Assembly: GCA_017852395.1 (NCBI GenBank)
Contig: JAFMLE010000003.1
Location: forward strand, 83,864-137,250
DNA length: 53,387 nt
Reading direction: 5' to 3'
DNA from: Flavobacteriaceae bacterium
GTDB lineage: Bacteria; Bacteroidota; Bacteroidia; Flavobacteriales; Flavobacteriaceae
The first letter of the stretch is position 1. Every line of letters starts with the position of its first letter. This document shows positions 17,524 to 25,253 of the stretch, piece after piece. The notes under the pieces were generated by a model. That model was not told where the DNA came from and made no database searches. It was given only the letters and a program-made list of their open reading frames with translations. The translations under genes were made by a program, and so were the position numbers.

Positions 17524-17901
17524 CTAGAACATGGATTTTGCAATCCAATAACCCAATGCCAGCGCAAGCATGCCTAAGAACAGACTACCAATATTATAAA
17601 GGACCAACAGCAGAAACGATTGTGCGCTAAGCAATTGGTGGCTTTCATTGATGAAAGATGAAAAAGTAGTCAAGCCACCACAGAATCCAACCAAGAGCAA
17701 CAAAGCCCCTTCTGACTTAAGCGTGTCAACTTGAAGCAGCACACCTGCAATCAATCCAAAAAGAAAGCATCCCAACAGATTGGCAGAAAATGTAGCCCAA
17801 GGGAAAAAGTTTTGCATCGGCGCAGTAATCTTGGTGATGCCAAAACGGAGCAGGCTTCCCAATCCTCCTCCTATAAAAATCAATAGCCCTTGTTTCCACA
17901 T
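17524..17901 (-). CDS. crcB: Fluoride channel FluC/CrcB
   Basis: 125 residues with four membrane helices, the usual length of a Fluc subunit. Family marks are GGGLGSLLRFGIT at the start, TFSANLLGCFLFGL in helix 2, and the hallmark GFCGGLTTFSSF break in helix 3, with the Na+/F- pore residues. It exports fluoride as a dual-topology dimer in the inner membrane. It begins 10 bases after the 63-residue membrane protein gene, so they form a unit. No fluoride riboswitch is visible upstream of that unit. Confidence 0.95.
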   Translation of the reverse strand: MWKQGLLIFIGGGLGSLLRFGITKITAPMQNFFPWATFSANLLGCFLFGLIAGVLLQVDTLKSEGALLLLVGFCGGLTTFSSFINESHQLLSAQSFLLLVLYNIGSLFLGMLALALGYWIAKSMF

Positions 17902-17911
17902 AGTGATACAA

Positions 17912-18103
17912 CTAAGTTTGTTGAGTGGCTATTTTTAAAACAAACAATGTCACTATCAATAACAAAAAAACCAAAAGAACCTTATAGCTCCCTTTAAAAT
18001 ACGAAGTGTTTTTTGCCCGATCTTTTTTATAAGACATTACTATAATGACTAAAAAACTGAGAAAAAAGAATGCGGCGAAGTAGAGCTGACCCGGACTAAA
18101 CAT
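17912..18103 (-). CDS. Small two-helix membrane protein, conserved in flavobacteria
   Basis: 63 residues: MFSPGQLYFAA, helix one, a basic loop (SYKKDRAKNTSYFKGSYK), helix two, and a short tail. I recognise the pattern from uncharacterised small flavobacterial membrane proteins starting MFSPGQL, but no function is known to me. It precedes crcB by 10 bases. A TAATTTTG -7 element lies 14 bases upstream, supporting expression. Confidence 0.7.
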   Translation of the reverse strand: MFSPGQLYFAAFFFLSFLVIIVMSYKKDRAKNTSYFKGSYKVLLVFLLLIVTLFVLKIATQQT

Positions 18104-18116
18104 GTGGTGTTTTACT

Positions 18117-18124
18117 CAAAATTA
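18117..18124 (-). promoter_or_regulatory. -7 element of the small membrane protein-crcB unit
   Basis: TAATTTTG on the minus strand, an exact TAnnTTTG match 13 bases upstream of the ATG at 18103. Confidence 0.5.
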
Positions 18125-18216
18125 TAAATTATTATTTAGAAGCTGATCATAAAACAACATCCTTTTGACCACCATCGTTTAAATACCTATTTTAGGAACA
18201 ATTAAAAATTTTAGAA

Positions 18217-18600
18217 ATGATTAAAAAAGAAATCGCTGCAGTTCAAGAATTCCACGAGGCTTTCGGTCTCGAAATCCAACACCAGCCCACTGTTGCTCTA
18301 GATGAAAAAGTAATTGATCTTAGGTACAACTTGATGAAAGAAGAAAATGAAGAATACCTTGAGGCTGCACAAGCTGGAGATCTGGTAGAAGTCGCCGATG
18401 CGTTGGGAGACATGCTCTATATATTATGTGGTACGATTATAAGCCATGGCTTTCAGGACAAAATTGAAGCTGTTTTTGATGAGATACAACGCAGCAACAT
18501 GAGCAAACTTGGCACAGACGGCAAACCGATCTATCGTGAAGATGGCAAAGTGATGAAGGGGCCTAATTATTTCAAACCTAATATTGCAGGTTTACTCTAA
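18217..18600 (+). CDS. MazG-like / all-alpha nucleoside triphosphate pyrophosphohydrolase
   Basis: 127 residues. The core pattern KEENEEYLEAAQAGDLVEVADALGDMLYIL has the EExxE and ExxD metal-binding motifs of all-alpha NTP pyrophosphatases (PRA-PH/MazG superfamily) across two helices. The C-terminal block RSNMSKLGTDGKPIYREDGKVMKGPNY is typical of a phage- and Bacteroidota-type subgroup. It probably hydrolyses a nucleotide to a monophosphate and pyrophosphate, for example to clean the nucleotide pool. The exact substrate is not readable. It ends 11 bases from the convergent ilvE stop. Confidence 0.88.
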   Translation: MIKKEIAAVQEFHEAFGLEIQHQPTVALDEKVIDLRYNLMKEENEEYLEAAQAGDLVEVADALGDMLYILCGTIISHGFQDKIEAVFDEIQRSNMSKLGTDGKPIYREDGKVMKGPNYFKPNIAGLL

Positions 18601-18611
18601 CCAGCGCGCAA

Positions 18612-19658
18612 TTAGCGCACTTCATAACGCCAGCCGAAAGGATCTGGTAGGGTGTTGTACTGAATTCCTAAAAGCGTTTCTTTGAGTTCTGAAGCAAACG
18701 AATTTTCGATGGGTTTTACCTCAAATTGATCTCCACGATAGCCAAAACCACTAATGGGGCTGACCACAACCGCGGTTCCACAGCCAAAAATTTCTTTGAG
18801 GGCTCCAGTTTTTTGGGCCTCAAGAATTTCGGACACTTCTACCGGACGAATATCGACTGCGATCCCCTTAGATTTGGCCACCTCGATTACACTTTTTCGT
18901 GTGACTCCGTCCAAAATGCTGTCATTGACCGGTGCGGTTAACAGCGTATCATTGATCCTAAAAAAGACATTCATAGTACCGGCTTCTTCCAAAAACTGAT
19001 GCGAAGCCGCGTCGGTCCATATAATCTGCTGAAAGCCTTCTTTTTGTGCCAATGATGTGGGGTAGAATTGTGCGCCATAATTTCCCGCAGCCTTTGCATA
19101 GCCAACACCACCCGGTGCAGCGCGACTAAAGCGATCTTCTATTTTTACTTTTAGTTCTCCTGAATAATAGGCCTTTACGGGCGAACAAATAATCATAAAC
19201 TTGTAGCGGTTGCCCGGCGCAGCCTGAACCCCCGCAGTATTTGCAAAAACAAATGGACGCACATATAAGGAGTTGCCCAACCCTTTTTGTATCCATGCGG
19301 CATCGAGTTTCAATAGGGCATTTAGCCCATCAAAAAAATAGTCCGCTGGAAACTCTGGAATATGAAGACGTACCGAAGATTTGTTGATGCGCTTGTGATT
19401 TTCGTCTGGACGAAACAACCAAATTTTATCTTCATCGTCTTTGTAGGCTTTCATGCCCTCAAAAACAGCCTGTCCATAGTGCAAAACACTCGCAGAAGGA
19501 TCCATGCTCAGCGGCCCATAAGGAACAATTTCTGGAGTTTGCCATGCTCCGTTGGCATAGTCACAGACAAACATATGATCTGTAAAGGTGCTTCCAAAGG
19601 GGAGGTTGTTAAAATCAATTCCCTCTAATTTTGATTGTGCTGTTTTGACGATCTTCAT
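18612..19658 (-). CDS. ilvE: Branched-chain amino acid aminotransferase
   Basis: 348 residues starting at MKIVKTAQSKLEG. The codon at 19679 seven residues earlier lies in the -7 promoter element and is rejected. The PLP class IV fold is seen in YGPLSMDPSASVLHYGQAVFEGMKAY (substrate loop) and VGYAKAAGNYGAQFYPTSLAQ (PLP Lys region). LEEAGTMNVFF, LDGVTRKSVIEVA and FGCGTAVVVSPI also match. It does the last step of Leu, Ile and Val synthesis and fits the leu operon 10 kb away. A TACATTTG promoter lies 18 bases upstream. Confidence 0.95.
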   Translation of the reverse strand: MKIVKTAQSKLEGIDFNNLPFGSTFTDHMFVCDYANGAWQTPEIVPYGPLSMDPSASVLHYGQAVFEGMKAYKDDEDKIWLFRPDENHKRINKSSVRLHIPEFPADYFFDGLNALLKLDAAWIQKGLGNSLYVRPFVFANTAGVQAAPGNRYKFMIICSPVKAYYSGELKVKIEDRFSRAAPGGVGYAKAAGNYGAQFYPTSLAQKEGFQQIIWTDAASHQFLEEAGTMNVFFRINDTLLTAPVNDSILDGVTRKSVIEVAKSKGIAVDIRPVEVSEILEAQKTGALKEIFGCGTAVVVSPISGFGYRGDQFEVKPIENSFASELKETLLGIQYNTLPDPFGWRYEVR

Positions 19659-19676
19659 GACAGGTAATTCTACTAT

Positions 19677-19684
19677 CAAATGTA
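19677..19684 (-). promoter_or_regulatory. -7 element of ilvE
   Basis: TACATTTG on the minus strand, exact match, 18 bases before the ilvE ATG. A TTG lies 22 bases further upstream. Confidence 0.5.
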
Positions 19685-19755
19685 GTTTATTTTAAAAAGT
19701 AAGCCTCAATTTTTTTTTCAAATTTTCTGGGCTTTTAATCCCTAATTTTAAGGCC

Positions 19756-19763
19756 TATATTTG
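19756..19763 (+). promoter_or_regulatory. -7 element right before mnmD
   Basis: TATATTTG, exact match, ending only 5 bases before the mnmD ATG at 19769. Transcription would start at or next to the start codon. Confidence 0.45.
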
Positions 19764-19768
19764 GCTTT

Positions 19769-20449
19769 ATGAATCGGCAATTGATTGTAACGGCAGACGG
19801 ATCTCCAAGCTTTAGAATTGAAGATTTGAAAGAGACCTATCACTCGCGTCACGGTGCGCTTACAGAATCTCAATATGTTTATATCGACATGGGTTTGTGT
19901 TTTTGGAACGCCAAACCGCATTCGACAAAAACATGTCGCATATTTGAAATGGGGTTCGGGACAGGAATCAATGCGTTGCTTACCTACCAAAACGCAAAAA
20001 AACTCCCGTTGGATATTCACTACTACACCATAGAAAAATATCCATTATCCCAGGAAGAAATAAACCTGTTGGCACAATCCAATCTGATTGATTCGCCCTC
20101 CACAAATTCATTTTTTCAAAAAATCCACGGCGCCCACTGGGGAACACGGCAATCCATTAGTCCTCATTTTACATTTTTAAAAGAACAGCAAGATCTATTT
20201 CAACATACTTTTCTTTCTACTTATGATTTGATTTATTACGATGCTTTTGGTGCGCACGCCCAACCAGAGCTTTGGTCCGATGCTGCTTTAAAACCTCTTT
20301 GTGCAGCACTTGCACCGGGTGGGGTATGGGTCAGTTATTGCGCTAAGGGTAGTGTGCGCAGACTTTTGGAAAGCTTTGGGTTGCACGTAGAACGTTTAGA
20401 AGGGCCACCAGGCAAACGTGAGATGCTACGTGCTACTAAGACAGAATAA
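19769..20449 (+). CDS. mnmD: tRNA 5-methylaminomethyl-2-thiouridine methyltransferase (MnmD)
   Basis: 226 residues, the size of a stand-alone MnmD rather than the fused E. coli MnmC. The family blocks are seen: ETYHSRHGALTESQYVYI near residue 25, the SAM-binding FEMGFGTGINALL near residue 62, IYYDAFGAHAQPELWSDAAL near 153, GGVWVSYCAKGSVRRLL near 187, and GPPGKREMLRA at the end. It methylates the wobble uridine side chain in certain tRNAs. It is likely followed in the same transcript by the SDR gene (24 bases on). Confidence 0.93.
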   Translation: MNRQLIVTADGSPSFRIEDLKETYHSRHGALTESQYVYIDMGLCFWNAKPHSTKTCRIFEMGFGTGINALLTYQNAKKLPLDIHYYTIEKYPLSQEEINLLAQSNLIDSPSTNSFFQKIHGAHWGTRQSISPHFTFLKEQQDLFQHTFLSTYDLIYYDAFGAHAQPELWSDAALKPLCAALAPGGVWVSYCAKGSVRRLLESFGLHVERLEGPPGKREMLRATKTE

Positions 20450-20473
20450 CCTATTTTTACAAAAAAATTGGCT

Positions 20474-21382
20474 ATGAAAATACTGCTAACTGGTGCTACA
20501 GGTCTGGTAGGTAGGGTATTGGTAAAAAAATTGTTAGAACAAAAACATCAACTTCATTATTTATCAACGCAAAAAGAAAAACTACGACATGCACCCAATC
20601 TCAAGGGTTTTTTTTGGGACCCCAAAAATGGGATTATAGATTCAGCCGCACTAGAGGGTGTTGAAGTAGTGATCCATCTTGCAGGTGCAACAATTTCAAA
20701 ACCCTGGACAAGCGCCTACAAAAACGAAATTCTTTCGAGTAGAACACAATCTACACGTTTATTGGCAGAAACTTTAAAAGGACGCAATCAAAAGATTCAG
20801 GCATTTATTGGTGCTTCTGCTACCGGAATTTATCCTTCTTCATACACTAAATTTTATGATGAAACCTCTAATGAAATCGCCGCTGATTTTTTGGGTAACG
20901 TGGTTCAAAAGTGGGAAGCTGCAAGTGTAGATTTCGAGACTTTTGCAAATCGAAGGGTGCTCTTCAGGATCGGTTTGGTACTTGCCAAAGATGGAGGTGT
21001 TTTGTCGACACTAAGCCTTCCTGTTAAATGGGGAATTGGAGGCCCAGTAGGTAGCGGTCAACAATGGCAGTCTTGGATTCATATAGAAGATTTGTGTGCT
21101 CTTTTTTGTACGGCCGTCGAAAAGCCATGGCACGGAATATACAATGCAGTGGCTCCCGAAGTAGTCACTCAAAAAACACTACTCAAAACCCTCGCGCAAC
21201 AACTGCGCCGTCCCTTGTTTTTCCCGCCGGTTCCCGCCTTTGCCCTCAAATGCTTGATGGGTGCACGTAGCAGCTTGGTTCTCAACAGTCAACATGTGTC
21301 TTCTTCACGCTTGAAAGCGTCAGAATTCAAATTTGAATATCCAACCCTCAAGTCGGCCATTCACGCTCTTTTGAAAAAGTGA
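20474..21382 (+). CDS. NAD-dependent epimerase of the TIGR01777 (YfcH/SDR39U1) family
   Basis: 302 residues from the ATG at 20474 (a TTG two codons earlier is ignored). The extended SDR Rossmann start MKILLTGATGLVGRVL is followed by the family patterns FFWDPKNGIID and VVIHLAGATISKPWT. ASATGIYP, WGIGGPVGSGQQWQSWIHIEDLC and NAVAPEVVTQKTLLKTLA also match. Biochemical function is unclear for the whole family. The stop codon TGA (21380-21382) is part of the TGACA half-site of the grpE-dnaJ regulatory module. Confidence 0.9.
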   Translation: MKILLTGATGLVGRVLVKKLLEQKHQLHYLSTQKEKLRHAPNLKGFFWDPKNGIIDSAALEGVEVVIHLAGATISKPWTSAYKNEILSSRTQSTRLLAETLKGRNQKIQAFIGASATGIYPSSYTKFYDETSNEIAADFLGNVVQKWEAASVDFETFANRRVLFRIGLVLAKDGGVLSTLSLPVKWGIGGPVGSGQQWQSWIHIEDLCALFCTAVEKPWHGIYNAVAPEVVTQKTLLKTLAQQLRRPLFFPPVPAFALKCLMGARSSLVLNSQHVSSSRLKASEFKFEYPTLKSAIHALLKK

Positions 21383-21419
21383 CATTTTGGCAATATTTTC
21401 TATTTGGCAATACTTTTGT
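21380..21419 (+). promoter_or_regulatory. Heat-shock type promoter module of grpE-dnaJ
   Basis: TGACA (21380-21384), 3 bases, TGGCA (21388-21392), 12 bases, TGGCA (21405-21409), 6 bases, TTGT (21416-21419). The same elements in the same spacing stand before dnaK (39856-39895). The second part resembles a sigma-54 -24/-12 box with GT in place of GC. However, TACTTTTG at 21411-21418 is also an exact Bacteroidota -7 element, so the promoter class is ambiguous here. Confidence 0.55.
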
Positions 21420-21445
21420 TAAAACTTTAAAAAAATAAATACAGC

Positions 21446-21976
21446 ATGGCTACTAAAAAACAAGCTGATAAAAAAACGAAAACCAAAGCAACAACAACCA
21501 AAAGTTCGGTTGATAAAAAGCATAAGGAAGCAATTGAAAAACTTGAAGCACTGGTCGCTGAAGAGAAAGAAAAATATTTGCGCCTCTTTGCCGAGTTTGA
21601 AAATTATAAAAAAAGAACCGCCAAAGAACGTATAGACCTGTTTAAGACTGCAGGACAAGAAATCATGACGGCCTTAATTCCGGTGCTCGATGATTTTGAC
21701 CGTGCTGCTGCACAATGGGAAAAAAACACACCCTCTTCTGAGGTTGAAGGTTTTTTACTGATAAAAAACAAATTTTCATCAGTACTTCAAGCCAATGGGC
21801 TTAAACCCACTGAAACGGCTGCAGGCGACCCTTTTGATGCAGAAAAACAAGAAGCAATCTCACTGTTGCCGGTTGCTGATGAAGCCCAAAAGGGTAAAAT
21901 AATTGATATCGTAGAACGGGGCTATCAAATGGGAGAAAAGATTGTGCGTTTCCCAAAAGTAGTAGTAGGACAATAA
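21446..21976 (+). CDS. grpE: Nucleotide exchange factor GrpE
   Basis: 176 residues: a lysine- and threonine-rich flexible N-terminus, a long coiled coil (about residues 25-80, with EKYLRLFAEFENYKKRTAKERIDL as the family core), and the beta-wing domain ending RGYQMGEKIVRFPKVVV. It releases ADP from DnaK in the Hsp70 cycle. It lies 3 bases before dnaJ and shares an unusual promoter module with dnaK, which is 18 kb away. Confidence 0.97.
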   Translation: MATKKQADKKTKTKATTTKSSVDKKHKEAIEKLEALVAEEKEKYLRLFAEFENYKKRTAKERIDLFKTAGQEIMTALIPVLDDFDRAAAQWEKNTPSSEVEGFLLIKNKFSSVLQANGLKPTETAAGDPFDAEKQEAISLLPVADEAQKGKIIDIVERGYQMGEKIVRFPKVVVGQ

Positions 21977-21979
21977 CAG

Positions 21980-23083
21980 ATGAAAGAAGATTTTTACGAC
22001 ATATTAGGTGTTTCTAAGCAGGCCTCAGAGACCGAAATCAAAAAGGCCTATCGCAAAAAGGCCATTCAATACCATCCAGATAAAAATCCGGGTGATCAGA
22101 CCGCAGAAGCAAATTTTAAAAAAGCGGCAGAAGCCTATGAGGTATTGAGTGATCCCAAAAAGCGCGCACAATACGATCAGTATGGACATGCTGCTTTTGA
22201 AGGAGGTGGTTTTGGTGGCGGCGGCATGAACATGGAAGATATTTTTAGCCAATTTGGAGATATTTTTGGAAGTGCTTTTGGTGGCGGTTTTGGTGGTTTT
22301 GGACAAGGAAGTCGACGTACCAAAGGGAGTGATCTTCGAATTCGAGTAACACTCAGCTTAGACGAAATCATCAATGGTGTAGAAAAGAAAATTAAAGTCA
22401 AAAGAAAGGTTCAAGCGCCCGGCATTCAATATGCGAACTGCAGCACCTGTCAAGGTACAGGTCAAGTGATGCGAGTAACCAATACCATATTGGGTCGAAT
22501 GCAAACCGCAACAACCTGTTCTAGTTGCGGTGGTTCTGGCCAAACGATTTCTAATCGCCCTACAGGATCGGATGCCAATGGAATGATCAATGAAGATGAG
22601 ACCGTAAGCATCAAAATTCCTGCTGGAGTAGAGGAGGGCATGCAATTAAAAGTAAGTGGAAAGGGCAATGCTGCGCAGGGCAACGGCATCTCCGGTGATC
22701 TCCTCGTGCTTATTCAAGAGGACAAGCACGATAAGTTTGTCCGAGAGGGCAAACATTTGCATTATGATCTTTATATAAGTATTGCTGAAGCTGCTTTGGG
22801 CGTATCCAAAGACATCGAAATGGTTACGGGTAAAGTGCGTATCAAACTAGAATCTGGTATCCAATCGGGCAAAACCTTACGCTTACGTGGAAAAGGAATC
22901 CCTGATTTAAATGGATATTCTAAAGGTGATTTGTTGGTGCATATCAACGTGTGGACCCCAAAAACGCTGACTCGAGAGCAAAAAAACTTTTTTCAATCCA
23001 TGCTCGGAGACACCAATTTTGAACCCAATCCATCGCAATCTGAAAAATCTTTTTTTGAAAAAGTTAAAGATATGTTTGCGTGA
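21980..23083 (+). CDS. dnaJ: Molecular chaperone DnaJ with reduced zinc domain
   Basis: 367 residues. The J-domain runs from 1 to 70 with the HPD motif (QYHPDKNPG) near residue 34. A Gly/Phe-rich linker (about 74-110) and two beta-barrel substrate domains with a C-terminal dimer end (WTPKTLTREQKNFF) follow. Between them only two CxxCxGxG repeats occur (CSTCQGTG and CSSCGGSG) instead of the canonical four, so probably one zinc site remains. I recall the same reduction in other flavobacterial DnaJ proteins. It stimulates DnaK ATPase and holds unfolded proteins. Two terminators follow. Confidence 0.95.
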   Translation: MKEDFYDILGVSKQASETEIKKAYRKKAIQYHPDKNPGDQTAEANFKKAAEAYEVLSDPKKRAQYDQYGHAAFEGGGFGGGGMNMEDIFSQFGDIFGSAFGGGFGGFGQGSRRTKGSDLRIRVTLSLDEIINGVEKKIKVKRKVQAPGIQYANCSTCQGTGQVMRVTNTILGRMQTATTCSSCGGSGQTISNRPTGSDANGMINEDETVSIKIPAGVEEGMQLKVSGKGNAAQGNGISGDLLVLIQEDKHDKFVREGKHLHYDLYISIAEAALGVSKDIEMVTGKVRIKLESGIQSGKTLRLRGKGIPDLNGYSKGDLLVHINVWTPKTLTREQKNFFQSMLGDTNFEPNPSQSEKSFFEKVKDMFA

Positions 23084-23122
23084 TTTTATTTTGAATTAAA
23101 AAAAAAGTATTACATTTGAATC

Positions 23123-23152
23123 AACACTATACTTAGTGTTATTTTTCTTTTT
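23123..23152 (+). terminator. Terminator after dnaJ
   Basis: Stem AACACTA (23123-23129), loop TACT, TAGTGTT (23134-23140), then a T-rich run. It lies 40 bases after the dnaJ stop. Confidence 0.7.
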
Positions 23153-23166
23153 CATAGCAATTTTTT

Positions 23167-23202
23167 CCCATCCTTATTCGTAAGGGTGGGTTTTGTTTTT
23201 TG
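23167..23202 (+). terminator. Second terminator/attenuator-like hairpin with UUCG loop
   Basis: Ten-bp stem CCCATCCTTA (23167-23176) with TAAGGGTGGG (23181-23190), closed by the very stable TTCG tetraloop and followed by TTTTGTTTTTTG. Strong intrinsic terminator, 36 bases before the mechanosensitive channel gene. Confidence 0.85.
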
Positions 23203-23237
23203 TACTATATTCGTAGGTATAAAACTTTTGTTCAAAC

Positions 23238-24050
23238 ATGCGTGAAATTTTGAACTATCAGATACGAATCGGAGATTCTATCTTGTTGACGCCCAAGAAT
23301 ATACTAATTACCATTTTAGCATTTTTAGTTACTTGGCTAGTGCTAAAAATTTTTAAACGACTCGTGCATCGCACCCTTGCCGAGGAAGCCAAACTAAAGT
23401 TCACTGGGATATTTACATTTGTCAACTACTTTGTGTATCTGGTGGTTTTGTTGATCACATTTGATACAGTAGGGATCGAGTTAACCGCAATATTTGCCGC
23501 TTCGGCAGCCCTTTTAGTGGGTGTTGGTTTGGCGTTACAAACGTTTATTCAAGATATTATTTCCGGAATTTTCATCATCGCCGATCAATCGGTGCATGTC
23601 GGAGATATTATTCAAGTTGACGGTCAAGTAGGTCGCGTAGAAAACATCAAACTTAGAACTACCCGCGCGGTTAATAGGGATAACAAGGTGTTGATCATAC
23701 CCAACCACAAGTTTTTGACCTCGATACTTTATAATTGGACCGAAAATGGATCCCTCACAAGAGAGTCCATCATATTGGGCGTTGCCTACAATACAGACCT
23801 TGATTTGGCCAAAAATTGCATGATCGCTGCGGCAGCAGGTCATAAAAAGGTCTTGAAAACCCCAGAACCCTTTGTGTTACTTAATGAATTTGGAGATTCG
23901 GCCATCGAACTCAACCTTCTTTTTTCTATGAATCGAAGTTTTGAATCCAACCTGGTCAAAAGTGACATTCGTTTTGATATCATAAAGCGTTTTAGAGAAA
24001 CTGGTATAGAAATTCCTTTCCCACAACGTGTCGTAACGCTAAATAAGTAA
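23238..24050 (+). CDS. Small mechanosensitive channel, MscS family
   Basis: 270 residues. Two N-terminal membrane helices are followed by the Gly/Ala-rich pore helix TM3 (AAIFAASAALLVGVGLALQTFIQDIISGIFI, about residues 85-115). The MscS beta domain (VHVGDIIQVDGQVGRVENIKLRTTRAVNRDNKVLIIPN) and an alpha-beta C-terminal domain ending EIPFPQRVV come next. The length is close to E. coli MscS. It opens under membrane tension to relieve osmotic shock. It stands alone behind a terminator pair and is followed 10 bases later by a response regulator gene, probably in one transcript. Confidence 0.93.
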   Translation: MREILNYQIRIGDSILLTPKNILITILAFLVTWLVLKIFKRLVHRTLAEEAKLKFTGIFTFVNYFVYLVVLLITFDTVGIELTAIFAASAALLVGVGLALQTFIQDIISGIFIIADQSVHVGDIIQVDGQVGRVENIKLRTTRAVNRDNKVLIIPNHKFLTSILYNWTENGSLTRESIILGVAYNTDLDLAKNCMIAAAAGHKKVLKTPEPFVLLNEFGDSAIELNLLFSMNRSFESNLVKSDIRFDIIKRFRETGIEIPFPQRVVTLNK

Positions 24051-24059
24051 CCAACATAG

Positions 24060-25223
24060 ATGGCCCATATTTTACTTATCGAAGACGAAGAGCCCATAAG
24101 ACGGGTTATGAAACGTATCCTTACGGATGAAAATAGTAACTACACTATAGATGAAGCTCCAGACGGAAAAGTCGGCTTAACGTTGCTAGAAAAAAACAAC
24201 TATGACTTGGTGCTTTGTGATATCAAAATGCCAAAATTAGACGGTTTGGAAGTGCTTCAAGAGGCCAAAAAAAATCAACTTGCAGTACCTTTCATCATGT
24301 TGACTGGACACGGCAATATTGAGACGGCTGTAGAAGCAATGAAGTTGGGTGCCTATGATTTTATTCCCAAACCACCAGACCTCAATCGATTGCTAACTGC
24401 AGTTCGTCATGCGCTAGAAAATAAAAAACTTGTTAAAGAAAATAAAGCGCTCAAAAAGGTTATTGCCAAAAAATATAAAATTATTGGAGCGTCCAAGCCC
24501 ATTCAAAATATCTTAGAACTGATTGACAAAATTGCACCCACAGACGCCCGGGTGCTTATCACCGGCGATAACGGAACGGGTAAAGAGCTGGTTGCGCACA
24601 ATTTGCATCAAAAAAGTGCCCGAAGCAAAGCCCCATTTATCGAGGTTAATTGCGCGGCCATACCATCAGAATTAATTGAAAGTGAACTTTTTGGCCACAT
24701 GAAGGGGTCGTTTACTTCTGCAGTGAAGGATCGCCCAGGAAAATTTGAAGCGGCCAACGGTGGTACCCTCTTTCTCGATGAAATTGCAGACATGAGTTTG
24801 GCAGCACAAGCAAAAGTTTTGCGGGCCCTCCAAGAACAAAAAGTACAACGGGTAGGTAGTGATAAAGACATTCCTGTCGAGGTCCGTGTCATCGCAGCAA
24901 CCAATAAGGATTTGTCTAAAGAAATAAAAGAAGGCCGTTTTCGCGAAGATCTTTTTCATCGTATTGCGGTCATCAATATTGAAGTACCGGCTCTTTCTAA
25001 GCGAAAATCAGATATTCCGATTTTGGCCAATCACTTTATGAATAATTTGGCCGATGAGCAGGGCATGGAAATTAAAACATTTGAAAATGCGGCCATCGAA
25101 AAGCTCAAAGAATATCCCTGGAGTGGAAATGTCCGCGAGTTAAGAAACGTTGTCGAGCGCCTCATGATCTTGGGTGATAACCCAATTTCTGTTCAAAACA
25201 TAAAACAATTTGCTCCAAAATAA
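24060..25223 (+). CDS. Sigma-54-type response regulator without DNA-binding domain
   Basis: 387 residues. The receiver domain has phosphoacceptor Asp54 (LVLCDIKMPKLDG), the Thr switch (MLTGHGN) and Lys (IPKPPDL). The AAA+ domain has Walker A TGDNGTGKE, the loop GSFTSA in place of the sigma-54-contacting GAFTGA, Walker B GGTLFLDEIADM, and the arginine-finger region RFREDLFHR. The protein ends shortly after GNVRELRNVVERLMIL, leaving no room for the usual Fis-type HTH. It may act from solution on sigma-54 holoenzyme or do something else. The HTH-less form is recurrent in flavobacteria as I recall. No partner kinase is in the window. Confidence 0.92.
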   Translation: MAHILLIEDEEPIRRVMKRILTDENSNYTIDEAPDGKVGLTLLEKNNYDLVLCDIKMPKLDGLEVLQEAKKNQLAVPFIMLTGHGNIETAVEAMKLGAYDFIPKPPDLNRLLTAVRHALENKKLVKENKALKKVIAKKYKIIGASKPIQNILELIDKIAPTDARVLITGDNGTGKELVAHNLHQKSARSKAPFIEVNCAAIPSELIESELFGHMKGSFTSAVKDRPGKFEAANGGTLFLDEIADMSLAAQAKVLRALQEQKVQRVGSDKDIPVEVRVIAATNKDLSKEIKEGRFREDLFHRIAVINIEVPALSKRKSDIPILANHFMNNLADEQGMEIKTFENAAIEKLKEYPWSGNVRELRNVVERLMILGDNPISVQNIKQFAPK

Positions 25224-25253
25224 TCGAATGATTAACCGAAAAAATGTTTGCCC

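Noticed and set aside
18104-18216. Fluoride riboswitch near crcB
   Set aside because: No pseudoknot-forming pattern recognised; the gap is short, AT-rich, and shared with the divergent MazG-like gene.
22199-22310. GGTGGT-rich short repeats
   Set aside because: They encode the normal Gly/Phe-rich linker of DnaJ, not a non-coding repeat.
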